From: Ganoderma boninense
Taxonomy: Eukaryota > Basidiomycota > Agaricomycetes > Polyporales > Polyporaceae
DNA: 64,000 nt
NCBI GenBank assembly: GCA_002900995.3
Contig: CM035311.1
Coordinates: forward strand, 3,410,001 to 3,474,000
Direction of reading: 5' to 3'
The notes beneath the pieces were generated by a model, which was not told the origin of the DNA, did not search any database, and saw only the letters and a program-made list of their open reading frames with translations. Shown here piece by piece: positions 11,408 through 22,632 of the stretch; position 1 is the first letter of the stretch; the number at the start of each line of letters is the position of its first letter. The position numbers were made by a program, and so were the translations under genes.

Positions 11408-14400
11408 TCTACAATAACAATTCTTTTATGCCCTACTCCTCCAGGCGAACGTGCAGGCTGCACTTGGATCCGCCCCGTGAGCCCTCTGCCTGTCCGTCAT
11501 ACATCTCAGAAGATCCCCCAATGCGTGCGCACGATCCCAATGTTGCACCGGACGTCGCGACCACTCTGCGGGTGTCGTCGCGCTCGGTCGGTGTCGGGTT
11601 CTGCAACTCGTCAGTGTACTTGCCAGACTCGCTGTACCCTTATGGCCGCAACCTGCCGGGCACTGAGCTCCTGCAAAGTCAGAGTCTGCCGTGCATCACA
11701 AATCCAGCAAACCCAGCCGTGCTCACCTTGTGGTTCGATGCAACCAGCCGGGCGGAATCCACAAACCCAGCCGATGCAATCAGCCGGGCGCCGCAGATAG
11801 AACATCGTCAACTTGAAGTCCTCGGAGTTAGTCTGTGGTGCACCTCCCGGACATCTCGGGGCTCACCACGTGGAGAGCGCGATGCTCCGATGTGCATCCT
11901 AAGCGCGAAATCCATCGCCAAGGTCTGCTCCACCAGTCGTATCTCAACGCGACTCGCTAGGGCTGGATCCAGCTCAACTGCCGACCTGTCAGTACGACCT
12001 GCACGCCAAAAAGAGGCATACCTTGTGCTTTGACACATGTGCAGCTGTGAATTGCGAACACGGCCGGCTCAGCCGTGCTTACCATGTCCTTCGACACGAT
12101 CCGCCGGGCGCCCCGCTGGGAATGCTCACAAGTCCTCTAAAACCTCGGAACAGTTGCGGAGTGCGGAGGGATGCGTCACCGGCCGGGCTGATGATGCAAC
12201 ACAGCCGTGTTCACCACATCGTCAAGACGAGGAGTGGACTGCCTGGCGGCGCATCCTAAGCGCGAAACAGAGGTCGAATTCAAAACCGACGTCAAAAGCT
12301 CACCTCCTTTGAAATTGTCGACACAACTGTTCCACCAGCCAACCGACGCACGACGCTTGCTGCCGAGGCCGTCCCGGTGCCTCGAACGAATTAAACCACG
12401 AGGCGAGCCTTGATGCTGCCGCCAACTACCAACGCGCGCAAACACACCATTCAGCCGGATATCATCCTGAGAGGTACCAACAGCGACAACTCACACACCA
12501 TGTGTATCCCTGCTGATGGAATATGCGGGGGAAATGCGCAAGCCTGTCCTTCAGCCTTGAGGTCTGTTGCCGGGTACGTTGGCCAGCGTGGTCCTCCGTA
12601 GAAAACGAAATCAGCCAGACACACTACTGAGGCATTTTGTGAACAACTCACCTGTCCTCTGGCGGCACCCGGCGCCGTCGAAGAATACATAGCACCAACT
12701 CTGGTTTCCAACCCAGAGCTCGCCCCAGTCAGAAGCACCAGTCTGTCAGGACGTCCGAGTCGGTGAGCGAATAATGTCCGAGTCAGAAACTGACTAACCC
12801 TGTTTCTCTTTTAGCCGCTGAGTCTGTCCGATATCCCACCATTGCATCAGCCAGGCGTTCCCATCACCAGTTGTCGAAGAGACTTTAGAATCGATGGGCG
12901 CAGTCAGTTGCAGTCTGTGATGTCGCAGAGCAGTGACGACGGGGGATGGCTTGACGATGCTGCGAGTCGAGGGAACGATGGAACAGAGAGGTGATGGAGC
13001 GAGAGGACTCGGAAGGGGCCATGATGACAGCGGGAAGAGAACGGGATGGGGACAGAGCCCTGGCTGGACGACAGGCGATCGAGTGGTCATAGAGTTGGGC
13101 AAAGGGCACCCAGAGCCTGAGAGCGAGGGCTGGCATGCAACTGCAGTCTACGTACTTGAGCCGCTTGAATGCCACGCCAAGTGGTGTGCTATCCGAGGAC
13201 CGACACAGCGGAGAGAGCAGACTCGGAGATCCTAATCGCCGTGTGGCCATCTAGCCGTCCGGCGATCTCCCTGAGCCCTGGGACCGTGCACGCATCTGCA
13301 TGGAAACACAGTAATTTACACGCACCTCGACCAGGTACGCTTTGCGGACCGCGCGTACTACCCCGATAAATCGCATCCCGTAACCACACCTGTTGGCAAC
13401 GCGGGCACCGAGCCCGACATCAGACAACAATGCCCCCAGACAGCAGAATAAGTCGAATCCAAGTAACATGGCCAACAGCGGCCGACATGCAAGGTTTTCG
13501 CCTCGAGCAATTTCCTGAGCCAGTCCGCAGCAGCCCAGGTACCCGTTCGCGAATGAACGCAAGGGGCGAATAATCGAGCCGATGTCCAATACGCAGAGAT
13601 ACCGGCAAGCAGTTGGTAAGCTCACCTCAATATGGGATTATACACTCGGCCGGAGAGGAGACTCGGGCCATATGGCAAGCAGACGAGGGACAAGGGAGTG
13701 GCTGATGAGTCGCTGGGGGAGGTGCATTGAGCTGGCAGCATGTGCGAGCCAGTGTTGCCAGCGAAAGAGCTACAGGAAGCGAGTCATGTTTGTAGCCGTA
13801 ATGTCAAGGGCCAAGCTAGCGGGTCGGCATAGACCATGAGGCCTGAGGCCGGGTTCAGCGACACGTCGCATGCGACGCTTCAGGGGCCGAAAACTCCACA
13901 GCCCTCAAAACTGACAGCAGACGGCCGCATAAACCCAGTTCTAGAGCGTCTCCGAGTATTTGATAGCAGCCGAAAGTTGGTGCATGTTCGGGAGACGTCG
14001 TGGCCGAGGAGAGATGGCGGTGGTCGGATGCCAAGCAGCTGAGCGCCCAAAGACCCCGACGGACGCCGAGCTTGGCCGGCTCGTAACTTCATCAGATTCG
14101 GCCGTGAAAGCTTTCTGGTCCCTACCACGCTATTCGTTTCGTAGTACAGTAATTTAAATGTTCATGGGATACACAATGTGAAGGTGCACGCATTTTTATA
14201 GACACTGCTGACTGCGTGGGTTTGAGTCCGAGCTCGACGAGGCACTCAGAGCTACGACATTCTTCAACCGATGCTAAAACGTATACACATAAATCTAGAA
14301 CACCACTCAATTTCCGCATATAGTGCCTGGCGGACTCATTCGCTTCTGCAACCATGCCGGATGAACTTTACAGCTGCGGCGCATTGCGACAACTGATGAT

Positions 14401-17400
14401 GTCGGGTTCTGTGACTTTCAGAGCATTGCCTCAAGCCAGGCGGCGGCCCTGGATGGTTGTTGTTTATGTCGACAGACAACATAGGTGCAAGGGCTGAAAG
14501 GCAAAATAAGACCGTCAACATCAGGAATAGGAACGCAGATTGCAACTGCGGGCATGTACCTAGCTCCGAGTCGCAAATGCACCATCCTCAGCGCGAAACA
14601 ACATCGTCTCGAGTTTTCCCATCCACCATAAGCGACGCTCGGCATATACGTGCTTTCGTGCCTGCCTAGCACTGCGGCCAAGCCGTCGACGGCCAAGTAG
14701 CACCGTGTAGCAGCCGTCGCCGGCTACAGACTTGATGAACATCTGCGGCCGAGGCAAAGCGATTGCACGCCGGCCGTGACGACTGTCCCGCAAAAATAAA
14801 CCAATTCTTTTCATTCCGGGTGCACATCCTAGGCAGGAAAAAACCTCGACAGGCTCGTTGTACGTACGTCTGTTATGCTAAAGCGAGAAACCGAAAGTGC
14901 GGGCACGTCCTCTGAGCCGTGCACAACAGCTCCAGTCGTCGGCCTGTGAGTGGTACTAGCCGCTTGAAGGCCGAGGGAAGTGAAATTCGAGACGCAGGGC
15001 GACAGCGGTAAAGGAGGACACCCGCATCCTAAGCGCGAAACGCGACACCAGCGGTCGCGCAGTCCGCATGCCACGGCAGCGGCCACCCCTGATTTGAAGC
15101 AGAAGCGAGTGCGTTGCGGGCGACGCAGAGAGCGGGAACGACATCTGAAACCCCGGGGCTTGAAGCCGCCAGGGCTCTCGGCTTGGTGTTCCCGCACCAC
15201 TGCCACCAATGGCACGTCGGTCCTGTGGTTCGTACGAGCTGTTCTCTGGTGGTGGCACGGCGTCGCGACTTGGCACTGCAGGCCATCGGTGGTTGGTGTC
15301 CATGGACGACAGACAACACGGGAGCGGGGGAGCGTACATGCACATTCTGACAGTCAGCGACTAGAACCAATACCAGGACATGAACACAACACGCACCTTG
15401 ACTCCAAGCTGGGCAGACGGCATCCTAAGCGCGAAACCATGTCGCTAAGGACCGCCGTGAGCTTTTCCGGGTGGTGCGCCGTGCATGAAGCGCGATGCTG
15501 TGAATTTGCTGCCACCTTTTCTCCCACCACAAGGCCAAGATGGTGCTCGCATGCAGCACAATGTGGCCGTCCGCTACTCTGGGCAGTTTCAGAGCTTCAG
15601 CACCACCGGCGTAAACTCGAGAAGGACAACGTACTGCGATACCATGCCCTGGCAGCTATCCTGACATGCTTGGCAAGCTCGCCGTTAGACGGTGTCCCGT
15701 GTTGGCGAACGGCGTTGCAACTGCATCAAGTGGAAATATGGAGAACATCAGCACCGTCGTCAAACATCCCATGGCCGCGTATCGTCGCGTACCTATCCTG
15801 CGACCGGCCAGACGTCCGGCTGCAACGGCGCGTTCACGCATTGATCGTGGTGTAATTGCCATACGGCCGTGCACTGGATTCAGCTTCTACGACGGGCATC
15901 CTAAGCGCGAAACAAAAATCGCCAGGGGTGCAATACGTACTCATTTACCCATGCCGCACTCGAAATGGGATCCCAACAGGCCTCCACAGGGGAGAGAACA
16001 TCCTGCAGGCCACCCAAATGCCCTCAGCGCAGACACTGAGACAGCGGGCGAAACGATCTTGGAGGGTGGTTGGTTCCCTGGGACCGAGACGGCGAGACAT
16101 TCCGCATCCTAAGCGCGAAAAGCGCAAGTGGCCGATGTGCGGGGCACACATGCCGCCCTCGGGCTTTCAGACGAGGATTCCAATGACCTAGAAACGGGCG
16201 GAGGACGGGGCGCGGTCACGACGAACGGGGACATCCACATCCGGCATGCAAAACGCGAGAGCGGCCGCCGTGTAGCGTGGATCGCCGTCGCGGCGTGTTC
16301 CGAGTTCGAAGCGCGACCAAAGAGACTTGGAGTCGGAGAGGGCTGGGCCAGGCTGCGAGGCCGCCGTCCTCTCGCACGGCCTCTGTCGCATCGTAATCCA
16401 GCGGTTCTGTTCCCCGATGTGCCAGTGACGGCGCGGCCAGGGTCTGTCGTCGCCTTGGCGGCTGCGGGCGTGCGGGCGTGCGTGCTTATTCGCGGACAGG
16501 GTCCTACAAGAGGTACGCAGCTAGCCGACATGGATGATCATCGAAGGAGAGCGACTGCCGCCGCGAGAGCATCAGGTACGTACCTGGTCAGCCGGCGCCC
16601 ATAAATTGCGTTTTCCCGCTTGTCTGGCCCGAGTTGCAGCAAATGTCGGCAGGAGTGCGGGGATGGCGGCCGAGTGAGGAGAGGTGGAGATCGGACACCG
16701 ACGAGGCCGGTGGCCTGTGTGCACTGTCTGGCCAGCGTTGGTCCGTGCGCACGGAGATGCGAGACGTGGGCAAAAATATAAAGCAGGAGAGCGGGCAGAC
16801 GGGGACCATCGTCCGTCCAGCTTGGTGTGTGCTCGTGCCCGCCGTCCATGTCCACCTGCACCTGCACCTCTGTCGCCTACGATGCGTGCTGCAACGCCGC
16901 GTAAGTTCCCACTCCATTTTCACGGGTCAGAGCCCATACTCACCAAATGCGACAGTCCAAGTCTGGTCCGGTGCGGTTGGCCCACGCTGACCGTGTCCTC
17001 GAACAGCGTCTCCTCTGGAGGTCATGCCGGCACGGGCATTGAGGGACTCACACTGTAGAGCAGGTGGGCACGTGTAGATGGACGGAGCGAGACAGCGAAG
17101 AGACGGACGGCATGACTGGAGGTGGTGCATGTAGATCCGAGCACAGAGGCTGCGTTACCAGCTACTACGTTGTGCGGCCATCCCTCCTGTCTGTTGCAGC
17201 CTGGAGGTACGCCATTGCGGCTTGATTCGAACGGCAGGGAACAGAAGACGTTTGATGAGAGTTGCACAGACGTCGTCTGTTCCTTCCGCACCTGCCCCAG
17301 CAGGGCTTGCCGAGCACTGTGGCCCGACGTGTGGCGCTTACGGCACGGCCGGCCGAGGGGTGTTGTGGATGCTGAAATGTAAAGTTGTCGTACAGTTAGA

Positions 17401-18093
17401 ATGTGGCGAGTGGATCAGGGACGCACCGGTGAAAACCCAGCGGGACACGTTGCCACTGTGGATGCAGGCATAGACTCAGTCGTTGTAGTCTCCGAGCGGA
17501 GAGACTTGCCGGTGCGACTATGCTGTGTGGATTCTAGGATAGGCGGCGGCAGCGTTCTGGGCGGACTCAGGCTAGAACGGCTGTGCCAGTGGGTGGGGGA
17601 CGAGACCTGAGATGCCGGCGAGTGGTGGGGCATGAATACAACACATGCATGGAGAAACTGGGGCCAGGAGTGGGAGAAACGATGGCGAAAAGGGCGGGGC
17701 CTGAGAGGAGTTGGCGAGGAACGAGCGAGAACGAGGCTGCGACGAGCGTGCAAAACGAGAGGAAAGCAGAGATGGCGAGCGCCTACTCGAGGCAAACGCG
17801 CGATCGAGAGGGTCGCGGCAGCCAATCAGAACTCGTGAACTGCGCGCGGTGCACCAGATCGGGGCCGGGGCTGGTGGGCACTCGTCGCTCACACATCGAC
17901 ATCCACGACAGCAGACTGCACCCGTCCACAGCCGTCGACTGGCCGATGGCCCACTCTTGCTGACGTGATACAGCACAGCACACTCCCTGGGGAAGTACCC
18001 GAGAGTCGCGGCTTGACCTTAATCCTCCACACACGCACCTCCCGACGACATAGTAGAGGCCACAACATTCAAGCCCAGAGTCATTCCGAGAGC
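11102..18093. other. Spacer of repeat unit 2, no recognised gene
   Basis: Same content as the first spacer, including the 17-bp word GCATCCTAAGCGCGAAA at about 11894, 12251, 15024, 15420, 15897 and 16104. No recognisable gene. It directly precedes the complete transcription factor gene and must contain its promoter if that gene is expressed. Confidence 0.6.
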
Positions 18094-20077
18094 ATGTCTT
18101 CTGCAGACGAGACCCCGATCCCCGCCTTCAAGAAGCGCAAGTTTCAGCGCGCGTGCGACTCTTGCAGACGTAAAAAGAGTGAGCCCTCTCCGACACCTTT
18201 TCCAAAACCTTTGCGGCTTAATCACCACCTTCGCAGTCAAATGTAGGCCATGGCTACCAGGTCGACGAAACCATGCTGATCTTAGGGCATCCTTTACACA
18301 GGCGATGGCTCCGAGATGATCGACAGTCGCTGCTCAGATTGCACGGTGCATCGTGCTGAATGCACTTACCTGCAGGCACCCGTGGTGCGTACTGAATTCC
18401 CTTGTGCTGTAACTCGATGCTCAACATTTCATCACAACGCAGAAAAATAGCCGTTATACAAAAAGGTTGGTTTCTCTCCGTCGCCAGTCTCGTGCTTCAG
18501 CCCACCACGTTCCGAATTCAATACACGACGGGCCAGGTAGGCGTTTGGAGCGTTTGGAAACAGTGTAGAAACTTGCGCAGAAATTTCAAGTTTCTTTGAG
18601 TTTCCGGGCCGGGGTGTTTCAGTGTCCTGAACCAGTGATGATGGCGGATACTTGAGCGGATACTGCCAAAAATACGGGTCCCTCCGAAAATCTGTACCGC
18701 TCGTGCTAACTTAATTATAGCTACGTCGAAGACCTCGAAAGCAGGCTAGAAAGCATGGAGAAGCTCGTCAGTCAGGTGAGGTTGTTCATGCGCCTCTCCC
18801 TAATCTTGCTAAGATGGCGATCTCCCAGCTCGCCGCCCCCGGCACAGACGTAGCCAAAACACTCGATGCCGAGCATCCAAACAGCAATGCGATTCAGAGC
18901 GTGGTGGCACAGTCAGAGCAGCCGCACGCCGGATCTGGGTCTCGCGCCGTCGAGCTCCCGCCCAGTTGTCCGTCACTGACCATCGCGCCCACGCCACCGG
19001 CTGCAGCCGATGGTAACGATCCACCGAGTGAAGACGAAGCGGCTGAGCTCGACGAGGAGCTCACGAGGCCCATGCAGAAGCTGTCCATGCACTTGCAGCC
19101 GTCCCGCTACCACGGGAAATCCAGCGGGCTAGTGTTCTTACGTTCCGCGCTGGCGTTTACGAACAAGCGCGTCGGGCCTCTGCCTGCATTGAATATGGAC
19201 GAACACCAACCAGTAAGCTCATCCCGCTTTCCGAATTTCTTATATCATGATCTGATTGAGTGTGCGTCGTACAGTGGCTGAAACCGTTCGTGGACGACGA
19301 CTTTCCCGTGTTCGAAGCGAGCCTCTTCCCGCCGCCCGATCTGCTCGACGCGCTCGTGGAGCTGTATTTCCACCATATGAACTCCCACTTCCCGTTTCTG
19401 CACGGCCCTATGTTCACGCAGGCTGTCAAGGCTGGGAGACACCTCGTCGAGGGCGGCTTCGGCGCGACGGTGATGCTGGTGTGCGCGATTGGGTCGCGGT
19501 TCACGCGCGATCCGCGTGTCCTTCTGGCGGAGTCGAACTACCACCCTTACTCGGCGGGGTGGAAGTGGTTTCAGGCAGTCGAGAGGGCGCGGAGGCTGTC
19601 CTTCGCGCCTGCCGGGCTGCATGACCTTCAGGTCTATGCCGTACGTGGTCTTCAGTTCCTCCGATGCTAACCCCCAATGACGTGTCCTTCCTCCAGCTTA
19701 TGGCGCTGTTCTTGTACGGATCGAACGCGCCTGCGGGGATATGGGCGGTGGTCGGCGCGGGCATCCGGGCGGCCGTCGAAGTCGGGGTGCACCGTAAGCG
19801 GATGTACTCTCCGGCGCCGAACGTCGAGGAGGAGCTCTGGCGGCGGGCGTTCTGGTGAGTACTGGTGCCATGGGCTGTGCCAGACCAGACTGTGAGCTCG
19901 GGGACTCGGACGCTGTAGGATTTTGGTGTTGCTGGAGTGGACGCAAGGCTATGGCTTTGGCCGGCCGTGCTCCATTCACGATGAAGAGTGAGCTCAGCCG
20001 CCGCGCGCTTCCGAGGCCCGTTGCACTAATTAGCCAAAATCAGTTTCGACCTCGCGCTTCCGACAGAGTGCGACGAC
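11102..20077 (+). repeat. Tandem repeat unit 2 (8976 bp)
   Basis: Second full unit, again spacer (11102-18093) followed by the 5' part of the transcription factor gene (18094-20077). After 20077 the sequence leaves the repeat and continues as the intact gene, so this end is probably the ancestral arrangement. Between 19171 and 19922 the copy differs from units 1 and 2 at about twenty positions, while the sequence on both sides looks identical, giving a mosaic pattern. Confidence 0.9.
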
Positions 20078-21911
20078 GAGTATTGGCTCACGCCGGAAGG
20101 AAAGCCGCTATTTGAGCAGCCCGCTGACAAACCGTCCAAGGTGTCTGGGTTTGTCCAGTTGCTCAAGCTAGGTCAAATATTGGCTTTCGCGAATCGCACA
20201 ATTGTAAGTACCCGTGTGTAGATGGGTGGGCTTATCGTTCGACTCATCCCCCTTCCCCTCGAAGTACTCGACCAACAAGTCTCGAGCGCAGCTCGGCCAT
20301 GCCGACCAGCAGTGGGAGCAGCGCATCGTCGCCGAGATTGACTCGGCTCTGAACAAGTGGACAGGCTCGCTTCCCAGCCATCGTCAGTCTTTCTTTTCCT
20401 CGCCTTTCCACTTGACGTGGGTGACGTCCCAACAACTGCTGCAGTGCGCTGGGACCCGGAACAGGAGAACGAGCTGTTCCTGATCCAGGCGGCGACGATC
20501 GGCTCGTTCTACTACTTGCACCAAATTGCCGTTCACAGGGCGTTCATGTCGCGCTTGTCGTCGTCTTCGTCTTCGTCGTCCCGCCGCGAGTCGCCGATGT
20601 CACCCCTGTCTACGATCATCTGCGTGAACGCCGCACGCTCAGCCATCCAGATGATCGAAGTTCTGTACAACCGCACGGGAAATCCTACCCACGGGAGCAT
20701 GGTCAGTCCCAGTCCGTCCGCTGAGACTCCGTAACAAGAACATGAAGGTGCTGACTTGTCACTCCTGCCTTGTCTGTGTCTTGAACAGAGAGTGATATTC
20801 GTGGCGGCGATGGTCCTGGTGCGTAACATGCTGGGGATGAAACGCGAGGGCGGGGCGCCCAACGCCAGCACGCGGAAAGACCTGGTGCTGGTGGGGAAGA
20901 GCATCGAGATGCTCCGGACGTTGCGATATGAGTATGTGTATTTTCGTCGTGCAAGGCAAGAGACCACTGAGCACTGAACATTTGGGTACTGCGCAGGATG
21001 CACTTGTCGGAAACGCTCGCGTGGGTGCTCGTCGCCTGGAAACGTCGTATTCATAAGTCTGACGTCTGTCCGCCCGTAGCAACCTCTTGGCCAACGTGGT
21101 GGCCAGCGTAGCTGACCCTGTTCCTCCAAAAGCAAGCGCGGGTCAAAGGCAACCGACGACCAGCCAAGCGGAGATGCAACATGTGCCGCGGGCGGAGACT
21201 ACGCAAGGTCGTGAAGGTCCAGCGCATCCAGACGCTGCGCTGTCCATGTATCCAGACATCAACTTCACATTGCCCGGCACCTACCCCTTTGCCATGCCGT
21301 CCCGACCAGACATATGTGGGCAGGGGTTCGCCACGCCTGCCGAGGATGCGATACAGCTGGCTTCGATGCAACAAGAGCCCCTCCCGGCCTCAGTGACCTC
21401 CGAGTCGCTCGGCGCGTATGACCGCAGTCAAGGTCCTCCGCAAAACTGTGGCCCTTCCCACTCGGGTAGCACTGCGCTAGGCAGTACCGTTGCTACTGCA
21501 GACGCTGAACTCGACGCGTTCGGCATAGGCATAGGTACCGCACGAATGTTCGGTCCGGAGGATATGGACATCGCTGCCAGCGGGTCGATGTTATGGCATG
21601 CACCACACGCCTCACAAGCAAGGCCGCATGATAGTCCTCAGGCAGCTCTGTATCATGAGCACTTCGCGGCTGTCGATGCTCCGACGGGAGAACAGGACCG
21701 AGGGATCGATGACTTTTTCACTCTCATGGATGACACGCTGACGATGTGGCCGAGCATGCCCCCGATGTTTATGTGAGTGACTTATCCGACAGCCTGTCGT
21801 TGTAACGGTCCTTTTTTGTTCGCAAGCTGACCCTTCGGTCGCTTGTCTGATAGGTGGGACGAATGGGGTGGGCATTTCGATCCCGCACACCCTGACAGAA
21901 CAGGAACGTAG
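18094..21911 (+). CDS. Zn2Cys6 fungal-specific transcription factor (complete copy, paralogue A)
   Basis: A nuclear zinc binuclear cluster regulator of about 890 residues in 16 inferred exons. The start is the ATG giving MSSADETPIPAFKKRK. Splicing exon 1 (to 18178) to a 6-nt exon (18237-18242) and then to 18302 rebuilds the cluster C-X2-C-X6-C-X9-C-X2-C-X6-C (ACDSC ... RCSDC ... AEC). The short exon at 18443 and the one at 18721 give a linker and coiled coil (SYVEDLESRLESMEKLV). A fungal-specific transcription factor domain follows, recognisable by RRAFW-ILVLLEWTQGYGFGRP-C-IHDEDFDLALP around 19840-20070. The C-terminus is Pro/Ser/Gln-rich and ends in an acidic/aromatic patch (DDFFTLMDDTLTMWP, then WDEWGGHF), plausibly an activation region. 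The intron after 21026 appears to start with GC instead of GT. The target pathway is unknown. Confidence 0.85.
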
Positions 21912-22632
21912 GAGGTGCAAAGGAGGTACCACTAACATGTGCACGAATTCGAATTTTCTCAGCGCTTTATATGCCGTGGCCTCTCGGGATCAGGAAACGC
22001 AGTCCAATAGCAAGCTTCGTCGGGAGAGGGAAGCTAGTGCTTTGGGCCGGGAACCAATGCAGACCGCGATCCTATCATCGGTGCGAGATGGACAGATAAA
22101 CTGTTTTCCATCAAAGAATGTGGGCATACGGAGGAAGTTGCGACGTCACTTACGCCCCGAGTTCTGCCCAGAGTGGCATATACATCTACAGTTGTACATC
22201 GTTCTCTGAAGTTGAGGAGCAGTCAAAGTCCACAATCTCGAAGTCATGATTGGACTGGCATCGAAGCGCGGCTCGCCTAGTTACAGTAAGTAAGAAAGCG
22301 CTCAGCGACTAGTCTCCGAAATTGCTGTGCATTCCGCCTCTCTTCTTGACAACCACCACAACTCAAACCCCGTCTCCAGATGTACGTCGACATTGCTGAT
22401 GTATATGTGTTGCGCCACGACGGCTAACGAACCCAAACTCGGTAAACAACCCGATTCTGCCGCTCGCTCATCTGCATCTGCTCGGCCTGACGGAACCTCA
22501 ACTCTAATTTGCCGGTAGCCGGTGGTAAAGTTGCTGACGTTATAATCCGTCCAACGAAGCGCGCAGAAAACCGGAAAAGCAGCTTACACACAATTCTCAA
22601 CGACGCAGAAGACCCTTCTCCGATCCAAAGCC
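21912..22632. other. Intergenic region between the paired transcription factor genes
   Basis: About 720 bp separating two genes in the same orientation. Open frames are short and have no recognised product. The region must hold the terminator of the upstream gene and the promoter of the downstream one; I see no clear site. Confidence 0.6.
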
